Assembly: GCA_020438795.1 (NCBI GenBank)
Contig: JAGQTY010000009.1
Location: 43,368-104,525 of the forward strand
Direction: 5' to 3'
Source of the DNA: Actinomycetota bacterium
GTDB taxonomy: Bacteria; Actinomycetota; Actinomycetes; S36-B12; GCA-2699445
Length of the DNA stretch: 61,158 nucleotides
Under the pieces are notes generated by a model that saw only the letters and a program-made list of their open reading frames with translations, did no database searches and had not been told where the DNA came from. Both the position numbers and the translations under genes were made by a program. Positions within the stretch are counted from its first letter, which is position 1; every line of letters begins with the position of its first letter. Below are positions 44,017 through 52,977 of the stretch, one piece after another.

Positions 44017-44957
44017 AGTGGCACCTCGAAGCCGGTGACGAGGCCCTGCAGCCAGATCACGATAGCGTTCCACCACCCGAACACCAACATCACGCCGATG
44101 ACGGTCAGCATGGCGCCACCTGCGACGGACAAGGCCCGGAAGTGCCGGCGCGCCCAATCGTTGGCGCCAGCGAAGGCGCGCAATCCCAAGGCCATACCAA
44201 GGAACGGCAGACCTAGACCCAGACAGTACGCGGCTGAGAGCAGGCCACCGCGCAACGCGGATGCTTCAGAGAACGCCATGGCTTGCACCGCTGCCAGGGT
44301 TGGGCCGATGCACGGAGTCCAGCCCAGCCCGAACAGTCCGCCCAGCAACGGTGCACCCCATAAGCCTCGCGTCGGCCGATACTGCCAGCGTCGCTCACGG
44401 TTCCACAGGAAGGAGCCTGCAATCGCCGGTAGGCCCGCGAACCCGAGACCCATCAGGATCACAATCGCCCCCACCACGACCGTGATGGCTTGCTGATACG
44501 TGAGCAGCCAACCGCCAAGCCCTCCGAACAGGGCACCATAGGACACAAACACGAGAGAGAAGCCAGCCACGAACAACAAAGCTCCCCACAAGACCCGGCC
44601 ACGCGCCACCGCGGCGGCCGTCGGAGTGTGGGTTCTGCCCCCGGCGGCCCAGAAAGCGCGAGGCCCTCCACCCGTTCCCACCATTGAGGAGCCGGCGGCA
44701 ACCGTGGTTGTTCGGTTGCCTGAGACGTCACCGTTCCGTGGACCAGCAACCGCTACCTGGGATAGATCACGATAGCGGCTGTTTGCAGCTCGTCGATTGG
44801 CCTGGAGATCCATACCGGTGAGACCGGTGATGTACCCCAGATAGCCGGGAGCCAGCGGCAAGACGCATGGGCTGAAGAACGACAATATGCCCGCCGCGAT
44901 AGCGATCGGGATAGCCAGGAGCAGATTCCCGTCCAGGACGATGGCTGTCACGTCCAT
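44013..44957 (-). CDS. ccdA: CcdA/DsbD-type thiol-disulfide transport membrane protein
   Basis: A 314-residue protein with about six helices. The two redox cysteines sit in the FSPCVLPLAPGYLGYITG and LGWTPCIGPTLAAV motifs, as in CcdA. CcdA passes electrons from cytoplasmic thioredoxin to periplasmic thiols, keeping apocytochrome and TlpA/ResA-like proteins reduced. The hydrophilic loop after helix 1 (about 50-120, Ala/Thr/Gly-rich) is much longer than usual in CcdA. AGGAG lies before ATG 44957. Operon with DUF3105, ResB and CcsB. Confidence 0.92.
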   Translation of the reverse strand: MDVTAIVLDGNLLLAIPIAIAAGILSFFSPCVLPLAPGYLGYITGLTGMDLQANRRAANSRYRDLSQVAVAGPRNGDVSGNRTTTVAAGSSMVGTGGGPRAFWAAGGRTHTPTAAAVARGRVLWGALLFVAGFSLVFVSYGALFGGLGGWLLTYQQAITVVVGAIVILMGLGFAGLPAIAGSFLWNRERRWQYRPTRGLWGAPLLGGLFGLGWTPCIGPTLAAVQAMAFSEASALRGGLLSAAYCLGLGLPFLGMALGLRAFAGANDWARRHFRALSVAGGAMLTVIGVMLVFGWWNAIVIWLQGLVTGFEVPL

Positions 44958-45047
44958 GGCACTCCTTTCACCCAGTGGTCAACCAACAGCGCAGCCGGTG
45001 TGGGGAGCAAGGCAATGCGGTTGCGTTTCAGGGGCGACTCTCGAGCC

Positions 45048-45692
45048 CTACAACATGGGGTTGCCAATCCCGCCGGTGCACGGCGCGCCCGGCTCCGGCG
45101 CTTGCTTGCCGTTGACATAGCGCTTGAGGAAGCGTTCGAGGCGCGAATCGTCCACGCTGTCGAGTTTGAGTTGATGGCCCCACGCCGTCGCCACGACAGG
45201 GGATGCTTGCTCGGGGAAGGGGCTCACAAGAAGGTAGCTTCTGCCCTGAGCGAGGTCTTGAAGCGCTGCGATGTCCTCTTGCGACAGGTCGGGGCGATAC
45301 GTCAGCCAGACCGCGCCGTGCTCCAGTGAATGCACTGCATTCTCGACTGCAACTGGTGTGTCGTAGACGCCGCAGTTCTGGACGGTTGGAGAGTGGTCGC
45401 CGCCTGTTGGGGGCAGCTCGGTGGCCACGATCGGATGATCTGGGACATGGTTAGCGGACTGGTCCTCAACTTGAACCACGCCCTCGATCGGAGCGACGGC
45501 GGCGTCCTGCGCGGAGCGGACCCCCCACACCGCCCCGCCGATGATCAGGACCACCAGCACCGTGGCACCGCCGAAGATGAGGACGTTTCGGCGACGCTCG
45601 CGCCGGGCATCGGCGCGCCTCAGCTCCTCTGCAGCTTGGCGTGGCGACTTCTTGCCAGCTGAGGTACCTGCTTTGTGCTGCTTCTTGCTCAC
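45048..45692 (-). CDS. DUF3105 domain protein
   Basis: A 214-residue protein with a cytoplasmic basic N-terminus, one membrane helix (VLIFGGATVLVVLIIGGAVWGV) and an extracytoplasmic DUF3105 domain: PPTGGDHSPTVQNCGVYDTPV, then ENAVHSLEHGAVWLTYRPDL. The His-rich and Cys residues are conserved in the family and could bind metal. Function unknown; commonly found next to DUF305 and copper genes in Actinomycetes. GTG 45692 has GGAG six bases upstream. First gene of the CcdA-ResB-CcsB operon, downstream of operator site C. Confidence 0.85.
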   Translation of the reverse strand: MSKKQHKAGTSAGKKSPRQAAEELRRADARRERRRNVLIFGGATVLVVLIIGGAVWGVRSAQDAAVAPIEGVVQVEDQSANHVPDHPIVATELPPTGGDHSPTVQNCGVYDTPVAVENAVHSLEHGAVWLTYRPDLSQEDIAALQDLAQGRSYLLVSPFPEQASPVVATAWGHQLKLDSVDDSRLERFLKRYVNGKQAPEPGAPCTGGIGNPML

Positions 45693-45791
45693 CCAGACTC
45701 CAGTTGTTAGCTCGGTGCGTCGGCGTCCCACAGCTGACGGTTCGTTTCACCCTGCCACGGGGACACCGTCTCGAGCGAGGAACACGGCTAG

Positions 45792-45808
45792 CCTTGATTG
45801 TTTCTTCA
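45792..45808 (-). promoter_or_regulatory. Candidate copper-regulator operator, site C
   Basis: On the minus strand TGAAGA-AACAA-TCAAGG, 100-116 bases before the DUF3105 start and reading in the same direction as that gene. Confidence 0.55.
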
Positions 45809-45925
45809 TGGACCAGTCGCTGCAGCGGCTGTGCCCCCCAGGTTGTTTGCTCCGGCAGGCCACGGTGCGGTGTCAGGGGTAGCCTGTCCCCGCAGCAGGC
45901 GTCCCAGAGCGTAGCCCAGTGGTCC

Positions 45926-47110
45926 TTACCGGATTCGTGCAAACGTATCCTTGCGCGACTGATTGGTGTTCTTGGGGAGTGCGGACTTCTTCTTCCAGGC
46001 GCGCCACTGATGGGTCCAGTGTTTGCCCTGCCCATAGGCCAACCGCGCGGTCATGGCTCGTCCAGTGCCTTTGGTGACGACTGGGTCGCCTTCCCGGGTG
46101 CGGTGGTACAGCCAGCGGGCGTCTTCGATATTCATGTTCGTGCAGCCATGGGAGCCGTTGGCCTTGCCGATGCGGTAGCGGGCCCACGGCGCTGAATGGA
46201 TGAACTCGCCGTTGGTGGTGATCGGCTGGGAGTAGGGGGACATGACGTCCCACGTTTCGCCGCGGACGTTGCCGGTCATGCGCAGGTTCCGGTACTTGAT
46301 CCCGGTGAGAACCTTGATGCCGGAGCGGGTTTCCCAATTGCGCTTGCCGAGGGAGACGCCGAACTTCTTACGCAGCCTCCCGTTCTGGTACACGTACATG
46401 TGGTGGGTACGGTTCTTGATGAGCATCACGAATGATCGAGCCAGTCGTAGCGTTTCGACTCGGGTGGCTTGGCTGCCACCGATGTAGCGGGCCTCGCCAT
46501 CGTCGCGTAGGACAACGTCTGTGAGGTTGAGCCGGAAACGTACGTTCGTCTTGCCCGGCCAGAAGTTCCGAGTCCGGTAGACGGCCGTCTGGTCATCCAA
46601 CCAGCCCCAGCGTCCCTTTGGCAAGAGGACCTGCTGCCGACCCCGCTTGCCCGTCCGGTCTCCAGTTACGCTGATATTCCGTTCGACCGCCGCCTTCCGT
46701 GAAACGGGAACGGGGAACCGCATTTTCACGGTCTGAGCCACGCCCATCTTGCTATCAGGAATGTCAAGGGTGGGGGTGACTTTGACGACCTTGACACCGG
46801 TCTGGGCAGACACTTCGGTGGACTCGAACCCACTCTTATCCGCGAGACGAATGAACTCCTCATCCACAGCCCTCAACAGCACTTCGGCCTGCCGTGCTGT
46901 CTCTTCCAGTTTGGGTTGCAGGCGCTCGTCGGAGTTGTCCTCGGCAGCGGTGACCGTGCTGGTGCTCAGCAGCCCCAACAGGACGGTGGCGGTGGTCGCT
47001 GCAGCGATGGTCAGTTTCTTAGAGGTCTTCCTCCGCCGCGGCACTGTCGTCGACATCGGCGGGTCGGATCGCGGAGTCGCCTTCGACGTGGCCTCGTGGT
47101 CAGGCTTCAT
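45926..47110 (-). CDS. L,D-transpeptidase (YkuD), first copy
   Basis: A 394-residue exported protein. A hydrophobic segment (about 35-55) acts as signal or anchor; a Big-type Ig-like domain (about 105-205, TLDIPDSKMGVAQTVKMRFPVPVSRKAAVE) precedes the YkuD catalytic domain. The catalytic motif is SHGCTNMN with H321 and C323. These enzymes make 3-3 cross-links in actinobacterial peptidoglycan. The start overlaps the TlpA stop by 4 bp (ATGA), so it is the last gene of the Ldt-TlpA-Ldt operon. Partner copy 47720-48865 has the same architecture but is clearly diverged. Confidence 0.93.
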   Translation of the reverse strand: MKPDHEATSKATPRSDPPMSTTVPRRRKTSKKLTIAAATTATVLLGLLSTSTVTAAEDNSDERLQPKLEETARQAEVLLRAVDEEFIRLADKSGFESTEVSAQTGVKVVKVTPTLDIPDSKMGVAQTVKMRFPVPVSRKAAVERNISVTGDRTGKRGRQQVLLPKGRWGWLDDQTAVYRTRNFWPGKTNVRFRLNLTDVVLRDDGEARYIGGSQATRVETLRLARSFVMLIKNRTHHMYVYQNGRLRKKFGVSLGKRNWETRSGIKVLTGIKYRNLRMTGNVRGETWDVMSPYSQPITTNGEFIHSAPWARYRIGKANGSHGCTNMNIEDARWLYHRTREGDPVVTKGTGRAMTARLAYGQGKHWTHQWRAWKKKSALPKNTNQSRKDTFARIR

Positions 47111-47718
47111 GAGCGGTGCTCTCTTTCCGGTTCAGCGAGGAGTTCTTCGATGAACCCTCGCAGTGCTGCCGCGGAAGCTTTCCCGATGATCCGTCCGGCG
47201 ACTCGACCTTCCCGGTCCACGAACAGCGTGCTGGGGATCGCTGCGGGAGGGACCGAGTCGCGCATCTGCAACTGAAGGCTGCCGTCAGCGTCCATCAAGT
47301 GGGGGTAGTCGAGCTCGTAGCTCTCGGCGAATCGTTGCGAGGCGACCTCGGAGTCACGGGTGACCAGGCCGATGAACTGGACTGGTTGATCCTTCGTTTC
47401 CTGCCACACCTCGCGAAGCTCGGGTGCTTCACCTCGGCAGGGACCGCACCAAGACGCCCAAATGTTCAGGACGAGGACCCGGCCGCGATAGTCGACCAGA
47501 TTCAGGGTGTCGCCGTACACGGAGCTGCCCCGCAGCTCCGGCAGCGGCCGTCGGTCTGCAACATCGAGGAGTTCGACCTGCTGGGAACTGCCATCGAACC
47601 CGGCCGGCAGTTGCGCTGACTGCGCGCCCTGCTGCGAGGCGGCACACCCGGTGATGAGCACACCGGCAAGGAGCAAGCCAAGAAGTCCGACGGAATGCTT
47701 CACGTATGGGGCGGGCAT
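47107..47718 (-). CDS. TlpA/ResA-like thioredoxin-fold lipoprotein
   Basis: A 203-residue redoxin with a lipoprotein signal (LLLAGVLITGC, Cys25) and the active-site motif WASWCGPC (C91, C94). It is a membrane-anchored thiol reductase of the TlpA/ResA type, probably kept reduced by CcdA. Its ATG 47718 follows the upstream Ldt stop by one base. Its position between two L,D-transpeptidases suggests it keeps their catalytic Cys (or other envelope thiols) reduced; that is inference. Confidence 0.92.
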   Translation of the reverse strand: MPAPYVKHSVGLLGLLLAGVLITGCAASQQGAQSAQLPAGFDGSSQQVELLDVADRRPLPELRGSSVYGDTLNLVDYRGRVLVLNIWASWCGPCRGEAPELREVWQETKDQPVQFIGLVTRDSEVASQRFAESYELDYPHLMDADGSLQLQMRDSVPPAAIPSTLFVDREGRVAGRIIGKASAAALRGFIEELLAEPEREHRS

Positions 47719-47719
47719 G

Positions 47720-48865
47720 TTAGAGAGCACTGCCGGCGGTCCAGTCTTTCCAGGATTCGTTCCAGACTGTAATCCCGTTGCCGAGGTCCTGCTCCCGACC
47801 ACTGTTCACGACTTCGACGACGTCGCCGATATTCACGTTCTGCATCAGCCACTCCGAGTCGGATGGGCTCAGGTTGACGCAGCCATGCGACACATTGCGC
47901 CACCCTTGATCTCCTACCGACCACGGTGCTGAGTGCAGGTACTCTCCGGACCAGGTGATCCGCATCGCGGTATCGATCGGAATCTTGTAATACTCAGGGT
48001 CGCTCTCGGCGACGTCGGCGGTGAAGACGACGTTGCGTTCCTTCGTCATGATCACCTTGATACCGGACCTGGTGGCATAGCCCGGCTTGCCCGTGGACAC
48101 CGGCATGGTCTTGATGAGCTTCCCGTCGCGTTTGAAAGTCATGTCATGGTCGGACGCGTCGACGAGCATCAGATTCGCTGCCCCGTACTTGATCTTGCGA
48201 GTGGCGTCTTCCAAGCCGTACACGTCGTTGCCGGCATGCACCCCCTTGAGGCGAGCATCCAGACGGACCTTGGTGTGAGCTGGCCAGTACTTCTTCGGCC
48301 GGTAGGACACCGAGGTGTCACTGTCCCACGACCAGCTCCCGACAATCTCCTTCTCAGCGTTGGAGCTGATCAGCAGGCGCTCCTCAACGGCAGCCTTGTT
48401 GGTCACGGGTTCGTTGAACGTGACCTCGATCGGCATCCCCACTCCGTAGGTCTCACCGTCGTTCACGTTGGTCCACATCGTGAGTTCTTTGCTCGGTGTG
48501 AACGTACTGAACTTGCCACTGACGGTCGTGGCCTGACCACGCAGATCCACCGCGGTGGCCGTGACGTGATAGCGGGTCCCAAACTCCAGCTGTGAGGAGT
48601 CCGGCTCCCAGGCTCGTCCACCGCGAGTCAGCTGTCCACCGACCTGCTGTCCAGTGGCGGCTGAGACCACTTGCACGTCGCTGATCCTGCCCTGTCTTAC
48701 CTTGACCACTGGCTTGCCGAACGGGACGTCGTCCTGCCCGAACACGGGGGAAGACAAGATGGCTGCGGACTCGGCGATTGGCGGGGTCACCAGTCCCAGC
48801 GACGGGGTGCATGCCGCGGTGATCAGTAACGGCAGTGCGGCTGCAGCTGCCCATCGACGTCGCAT
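47720..48865 (-). CDS. L,D-transpeptidase (YkuD), second copy, lipoprotein
   Basis: A 381-residue lipoprotein with signal LPLLITAAC (Cys19). Two Ig-like domains (about 45-120 and 125-225) lie before the YkuD domain, the layout of mycobacterial LdtMt2. The catalytic motif is SHGCVNLS with H327 and C329; HSAPWS and the STGKPGYATRSG stretch are conserved. Start: ATG 48865 is used; TTG 48871 is in frame and closer to a GGAAGG stretch. First gene of the Ldt-TlpA-Ldt operon, downstream of operator site D. Confidence 0.93.
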   Translation of the reverse strand: MRRRWAAAAALPLLITAACTPSLGLVTPPIAESAAILSSPVFGQDDVPFGKPVVKVRQGRISDVQVVSAATGQQVGGQLTRGGRAWEPDSSQLEFGTRYHVTATAVDLRGQATTVSGKFSTFTPSKELTMWTNVNDGETYGVGMPIEVTFNEPVTNKAAVEERLLISSNAEKEIVGSWSWDSDTSVSYRPKKYWPAHTKVRLDARLKGVHAGNDVYGLEDATRKIKYGAANLMLVDASDHDMTFKRDGKLIKTMPVSTGKPGYATRSGIKVIMTKERNVVFTADVAESDPEYYKIPIDTAMRITWSGEYLHSAPWSVGDQGWRNVSHGCVNLSPSDSEWLMQNVNIGDVVEVVNSGREQDLGNGITVWNESWKDWTAGSAL

Positions 48866-48959
48866 CTTCAACGGGAGATCACCTTCCAGATGGCTCGTGG
48901 TCCCCACTCAACCGCAACCACGACTCTGGAGCTACGGCACAACCCCGTCCGGTCGGCCT

Positions 48960-48976
48960 TCTTGATCAAGTCTTCA
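48960..48976 (-). promoter_or_regulatory. Candidate copper-regulator operator, site D
   Basis: On the minus strand TGAAGA-CTTGA-TCAAGA, an exact match in both hexamers, 95-111 bases before the L,D-transpeptidase start. A GTAGCT hexamer about 23 bases downstream could be the -10. Confidence 0.6.
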
Positions 48977-49155
48977 TAAATCAACGATCGTCGACTGGTA
49001 GAAGCAGACAATTCGTGCTGTGTGCTGTGTCCAAGTGACCAGGGCATCGGCCCGTTCTACTTCGCTACCGCTGCGGTCTGGGTGATGAGAGCGCCCGTAC
49101 TCCTCGGACCTGGAGGGCCTCAATGACGACCTTCGAGGATCGTTCCTGGCCGTTG

Positions 49156-49503
49156 TCATGATCGGCGCCTTGGGCGGGTCAAGGAAGTGAAACCCGTGAA
49201 TATCCATGCCAGGATCAGCGTCAACAGACACCGACACCGTCGCCCGATGGCCACACCGGTTGTGATACGGAACTCGTGCGCCAGTCCCATCGCCACGATC
49301 GCAATGGCTGTAACGCGCAACTACCACGCGTCCACCACCACGTGCCGATACGCGTCCTCAGCGGGTTCGCATTCGCTGATCCCCACGACCCTCTCAGCGA
49401 CCGGCCACCCACCGGCTTCGTTGGCAGCTGTCCTCGGGCACAACGCCACCAGCGCGATACCAGTGACGATCACGAGAACGACAACCGCAATCCTGAGCAA
49501 CAC
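49156..49503 (-). pseudogene. Possible small membrane protein gene interrupted by an in-frame stop
   Basis: A GTG frame (49503) encodes 60 residues starting with a clear hydrophobic helix (LLRIAVVVLVIVTGIALVALC) and ends at TAG 49321-49323. The same frame continues without a break for another 54 codons, from TTG 49320 to TGA 49156, and this part again has hydrophobic segments (AIAIVAMGLAHE; CLLTLILAWIFTGF). Read through the stop, it looks like one two- or three-helix protein. It may be a nonsense-mutated gene or two coupled small genes. No family recognised and no clear ribosome site. Confidence 0.3.
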
Positions 49504-49516
49504 TCAAGTTGGTTCA

Positions 49517-49533
49517 TGAAGATATGACGAAGA
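49517..49533 (+). promoter_or_regulatory. Candidate copper-regulator operator, site E
   Basis: TGAAGA-TATGA-CGAAGA, 105-121 bases before the DUF305 start and in its orientation. A GATAGC hexamer about 20 bases downstream could be the -10. Confidence 0.55.
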
Positions 49534-49637
49534 AACGCATTCCCTACCTCACGGATAGCAGGAAAACCCCGATTTGGCCTCATGCTTCAGGTATTGGCTG
49601 AGGTTCGGTTCAGAATTAGTCGAAGGAGAATATCGCG

Positions 49638-50258
49638 ATGGCCTGGCAGAAGAATATAGGGATCGCGGCCGCAGCCGCGGCCCTCCTGATCACCTCGGCA
49701 TGCTCAACTGTTGACAACGCGACCAGCGACACTACGCCAAGCACCACGGTCTCAGCAGCCCCGGCCAGTGCATCGGACGTCGCATTCGCTCAAGGGATGA
49801 TCCCACACCACGAACAAGCAGTGGAAATGGCAGACCTCGCACTCGATCCTCGAGCCGACGCCTCGGCGCAGGTGAAGCAATTGGCCAGGCAGATCAAGGG
49901 TGCGCAGGATCCCGAGATCGAGATGATGACGCAATGGTTGCAGCAGTGGGGTGCGCCCACCGAAATGCCGGGAACCACCGGAGACTTGGCGGGCATGGAT
50001 CACAGTGGCCACGATATGGGCGGGATGACCATGTCCGGGATGATGACCGCCGAACAGATGCAAGACCTCCACCAGGCCACCGGAGCAACGTTCAACACCA
50101 TGTGGCTGGAAATGATGATCGCCCACCACGAGGGCGCGATCGCCATGGCAGAACAGGTCAAGGCCAGCAGTACCGACCCAGCTGTGACCAGGCTCGCCGA
50201 TGAGATCATCGCTGCTCAACGCGCCGAGATCACCACCATGCGCCAAGACCTCAAGTAG
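49638..50258 (+). CDS. DUF305 copper-associated lipoprotein
   Basis: A 206-residue lipoprotein (lipobox ITSAC, Cys22). The DUF305 ferritin-like helical repeat is present twice: GMIPHHEQAVEMADLAL and MIAHHEGAIAMAEQV. A Met/His-rich loop (MDHSGHDMGGMTMSGMM) separates them, which is suited to binding Cu(I). DUF305 proteins such as CopM bind copper outside the membrane. GTCGAAGGAG lies before ATG 49638. It is transcribed alone on the plus strand, between two minus-strand operons. Confidence 0.92.
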   Translation: MAWQKNIGIAAAAAALLITSACSTVDNATSDTTPSTTVSAAPASASDVAFAQGMIPHHEQAVEMADLALDPRADASAQVKQLARQIKGAQDPEIEMMTQWLQQWGAPTEMPGTTGDLAGMDHSGHDMGGMTMSGMMTAEQMQDLHQATGATFNTMWLEMMIAHHEGAIAMAEQVKASSTDPAVTRLADEIIAAQRAEITTMRQDLK

Positions 50259-50333
50259 CTACACTACTGCCGCGTGCCAGCTTCTGCAGCCGGTGAACAG
50301 CCAGCGCCTGAACAGCCTGGGTCTGGCGTTTCG

Positions 50334-50552
50334 TCAACTGTAGAACTCAGGTCGGCACGATTCGCCGTGTTCGGCGCAGGGGAGTCGACGAAGTCCGACC
50401 TTGGTGGTGACGCCGTAGACCCGGTAGAAGGGGTCGAATCCGGTGGCCGCCGTGAGCAGGATGGCGACCGTGAGGAGGCCCAGAATGAGAAGGTCCACGG
50501 CCCACACACCCCACCACACGCCGATTCCTACCAGCAGTACTCCGATGACCAC
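50334..50552 (-). CDS. DUF2892 (inner membrane YgaP-like) protein
   Basis: A protein of 72 residues from GTG 50552, with two hydrophobic helices and TAATGFDPFYRVYGVTTKVG, the DUF2892 ending (usually TGFCPLY...G). The conserved N-terminal segment of this family (N-x3-WDRATRVVIG) is encoded upstream of that GTG, back to position 50597, where only CTG is available as a start and overlaps the ATPase stop (CTGA). The real protein is therefore probably 87 residues. Last gene of the CopCD-VKOR-ATPase operon. Function unknown. Confidence 0.7.
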   Translation of the reverse strand: MVIGVLLVGIGVWWGVWAVDLLILGLLTVAILLTAATGFDPFYRVYGVTTKVGLRRLPCAEHGESCRPEFYS

Positions 50553-50593
50553 CCGGGTCGCTCGGTCCCATGGGGCCAGGTTCTTGGTCGCAG

Positions 50594-52909
50594 TCAGACC
50601 TTCGCCCGGCGCAGGCGCAGGGCATTCAGGATGACCGACACACTCGACAGGCTCATCGCTGCGGCGGCGATCATGGGGTTGAGCAGCAGTCCGATGAACG
50701 GGTAGAGCACGCCTGCGGCGATGGGGATGCCGATGGAGTTGTAGAGGAAAGCGAAAGTCAGATTCTCCTTCATGTTGCGGACAGTAGCGTCGGAGACCCG
50801 CCTGGCGGCGGCGATCCCGCGCAGGTCACCTTTGACGAGGGTCACTTGTGCGGCGTCGATGGCGATGTCACTGCCGGTACCCATGGCGATGCCTATGTCG
50901 GCTTGGGCGAGTGCAGGGGCGTCGTTGATGCCGTCACCGGCCATGGCGACCAGGTTGCCGCGGTCGTGCAGTTCCTCAACGATCCGTTGCTTGTCATCGG
51001 GTTTTACCCCTGCGTGGAATTCGTCGATGCCGAGCGACTCCGCCACGGCTCGGGCAGGACCTTCGGCGTCCCCGGTGGCCATGACGATGGTGATTCCCTG
51101 CTCGTGTAGGGCGTGGACGGCTTCGGCGGTGGTGTCCTTGATTTCGTCGGTGAGGGTGAGGCATCCGACTTCGACGCCGTCGACTGCGACATGGATGCGG
51201 GTCATCGTGCCAGTGTCTGTACAGGGGCCGGACGTGATCCGACTGGCCTGCTCGCGGTCGAGCAGTTCCGTGTTGCCGACCAGGACTGCAGCGCCGTCCA
51301 GAGTTCCTGCTACTCCGAAGCCCGGTATGGCCTCGAAGTCATCAGGTTCAGTGATGTCGAGGTTCGCGTCCTTGGCCGCCTGTTGCATCGCGCGAGCCAG
51401 GGGATGCTCACTGCCCGAGTTCAACGAGGCTGCAGCCTGCAGCAGACGTTCCTCGCTCCAGTCGTCGGCAGGATTCACCGAATGCACACTGGGGCGTCCG
51501 ACAGTTAAGGTTCCGGTCTTGTCGACGACGAGTGCGGTCACCTCGCGCATCTTCTCCATAGCGGTGGCGTCGCTGAACAAGACACCGTGATTGGCTCCCA
51601 GGCCACTGCCCACCATGACCGACATGGGTGTCGCCAACCCGAGGGCGCAGGGACAGGCGATGATCAGCACGGAGACGGCGACGATCAGCGCATGTCCCCA
51701 GCTCGGCTCCGGACCGAACAGACCCCAGATCACGAACGCCAGCAGCGCGATCGCGAGCACGACCAGCACGAACACCCCGGCAACACGGTCGGCCAGACGC
51801 TGCATCGGGGCCTTGGAGCGTTGCGCATGGGCGACCATGTCCACCACGCGTGCCAGGACGGTGTCGGAACCGACCTGCTCGGCGCGGACGACGAGTGACC
51901 CAGTGGTGTTGAGGGTGCCCCCGATCACCGAGTCGCCGGACTGCTTGTCCACCGGTACCGGCTCGCCGGTGAGCATGGACTCATCCACGGTGCTCTGCCC
52001 GGAGACGACCTTGCCGTCCACCGGCACCTTCTCGCCAGGGCGGACTCGCAGCCGGTCGCCGACTCCGACGGCAGCCAGGGTCACTTCCTCGTCCTTGCCG
52101 TCTTCGCCGACTCTGATCGCGGTGGCCGGCGCCAGGTCCAGCAGTCCCTTGATGGCGTCGCCCGTCGTGGCCCGAGCCCGCAGTTCCATCACCTGGCCGA
52201 GCAGTGTGAGGGTGCAGATGACGGCGGCGGCCTCGAAGTAGACGGGCACCTCGCCGTCCATCTGCAGTGCCTCGGGGAAGATGCCCGGCGCGATCGTCGC
52301 GACCACCGAGTACACATAGGCTGCGGAGACGCCGATGCCGATGAGTGTCCACATATTCGGGGACCGGTGCCGGATCGACTGCCACGACCAGACGAAGAAC
52401 GGCCCCGCCAGCCCGATCACCACGATGCTGGCCAGCACCAGCTCGGTCCAGGTCGAGACCGTGTGCGGCAGCGGCGGGAAGTTGAACATTGCCAGCGACA
52501 ACACCACCGCCGACAACGGCACCGACAACCAGAACCGCCACAGCATCGTGCGGTACTCATGCATCGCCGAGTCGTCGTCGGCGCCGGGGTTCATCGGCTC
52601 CAGATGCATGCCACAGATCGGGCAGCGGCCGGGCGAATCCCGGACGATCTCCGGATGCATCGGACAGGTGTACTTCACGCCACCGCCGCCCTGCGCCTGT
52701 CCGGGTGACACCTCGGGGTCAGTCTGAGACTCCCCACCATGATCGACGTGTGCCTCGGTTGCTGCGACGTGACCCTGTTGCTCGTCCGCAGGCTGCAAAT
52801 CCATGCCGCACTTCGGGCACTCGCCCGGCTGATCGCTGCTGACTTCGGGGTGCATGGGGCAGGTGAAGCGGGCAGTTTCGGGGGCAGGGTCACCGTGCTG
52901 ATGTGCCAT
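50594..52909 (-). CDS. copA: Cu+-exporting P1B-type ATPase with two N-terminal metal-binding motifs
   Basis: A 771-residue copper pump. Two copies of a Cys/His metal-binding motif (TCPMHPEV...CPKCGMDL at 16-38 and TCPMHPEI...CPICGMHL at 81-103) replace the usual MxCxxC domain. Transport and catalytic motifs are present: CPC (419-421) in the metal channel, TGE (314-316), DKTGT with phosphorylated D463, and [17 protein letters not shown] and MSLSSV in the last two helices mark the P1B-1, Cu(I)-selective group. It should pump Cu+ out of the cytoplasm. The gene lies 68 bases after VKOR in the copper operon. Confidence 0.94.
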   Translation of the reverse strand: MAHQHGDPAPETARFTCPMHPEVSSDQPGECPKCGMDLQPADEQQGHVAATEAHVDHGGESQTDPEVSPGQAQGGGGVKYTCPMHPEIVRDSPGRCPICGMHLEPMNPGADDDSAMHEYRTMLWRFWLSVPLSAVVLSLAMFNFPPLPHTVSTWTELVLASIVVIGLAGPFFVWSWQSIRHRSPNMWTLIGIGVSAAYVYSVVATIAPGIFPEALQMDGEVPVYFEAAAVICTLTLLGQVMELRARATTGDAIKGLLDLAPATAIRVGEDGKDEEVTLAAVGVGDRLRVRPGEKVPVDGKVVSGQSTVDESMLTGEPVPVDKQSGDSVIGGTLNTTGSLVVRAEQVGSDTVLARVVDMVAHAQRSKAPMQRLADRVAGVFVLVVLAIALLAFVIWGLFGPEPSWGHALIVAVSVLIIACPCALGLATPMSVMVGSGLGANHGVLFSDATAMEKMREVTALVVDKTGTLTVGRPSVHSVNPADDWSEERLLQAAASLNSGSEHPLARAMQQAAKDANLDITEPDDFEAIPGFGVAGTLDGAAVLVGNTELLDREQASRITSGPCTDTGTMTRIHVAVDGVEVGCLTLTDEIKDTTAEAVHALHEQGITIVMATGDAEGPARAVAESLGIDEFHAGVKPDDKQRIVEELHDRGNLVAMAGDGINDAPALAQADIGIAMGTGSDIAIDAAQVTLVKGDLRGIAAARRVSDATVRNMKENLTFAFLYNSIGIPIAAGVLYPFIGLLLNPMIAAAAMSLSSVSVILNALRLRRAKV

Positions 52910-52977
52910 GACGGGGCCTCCTCATCCGTCTCGGTCCGTGCTGCCAGTGTGGCCCAGTCACCGCCGCAACGCCCGGA

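Noticed and set aside
49187..49519. A 110-residue plus-strand frame upstream of the DUF305 gene
   Set aside because: Low-complexity His/Thr/Arg composition; the opposite strand carries a more protein-like membrane sequence.
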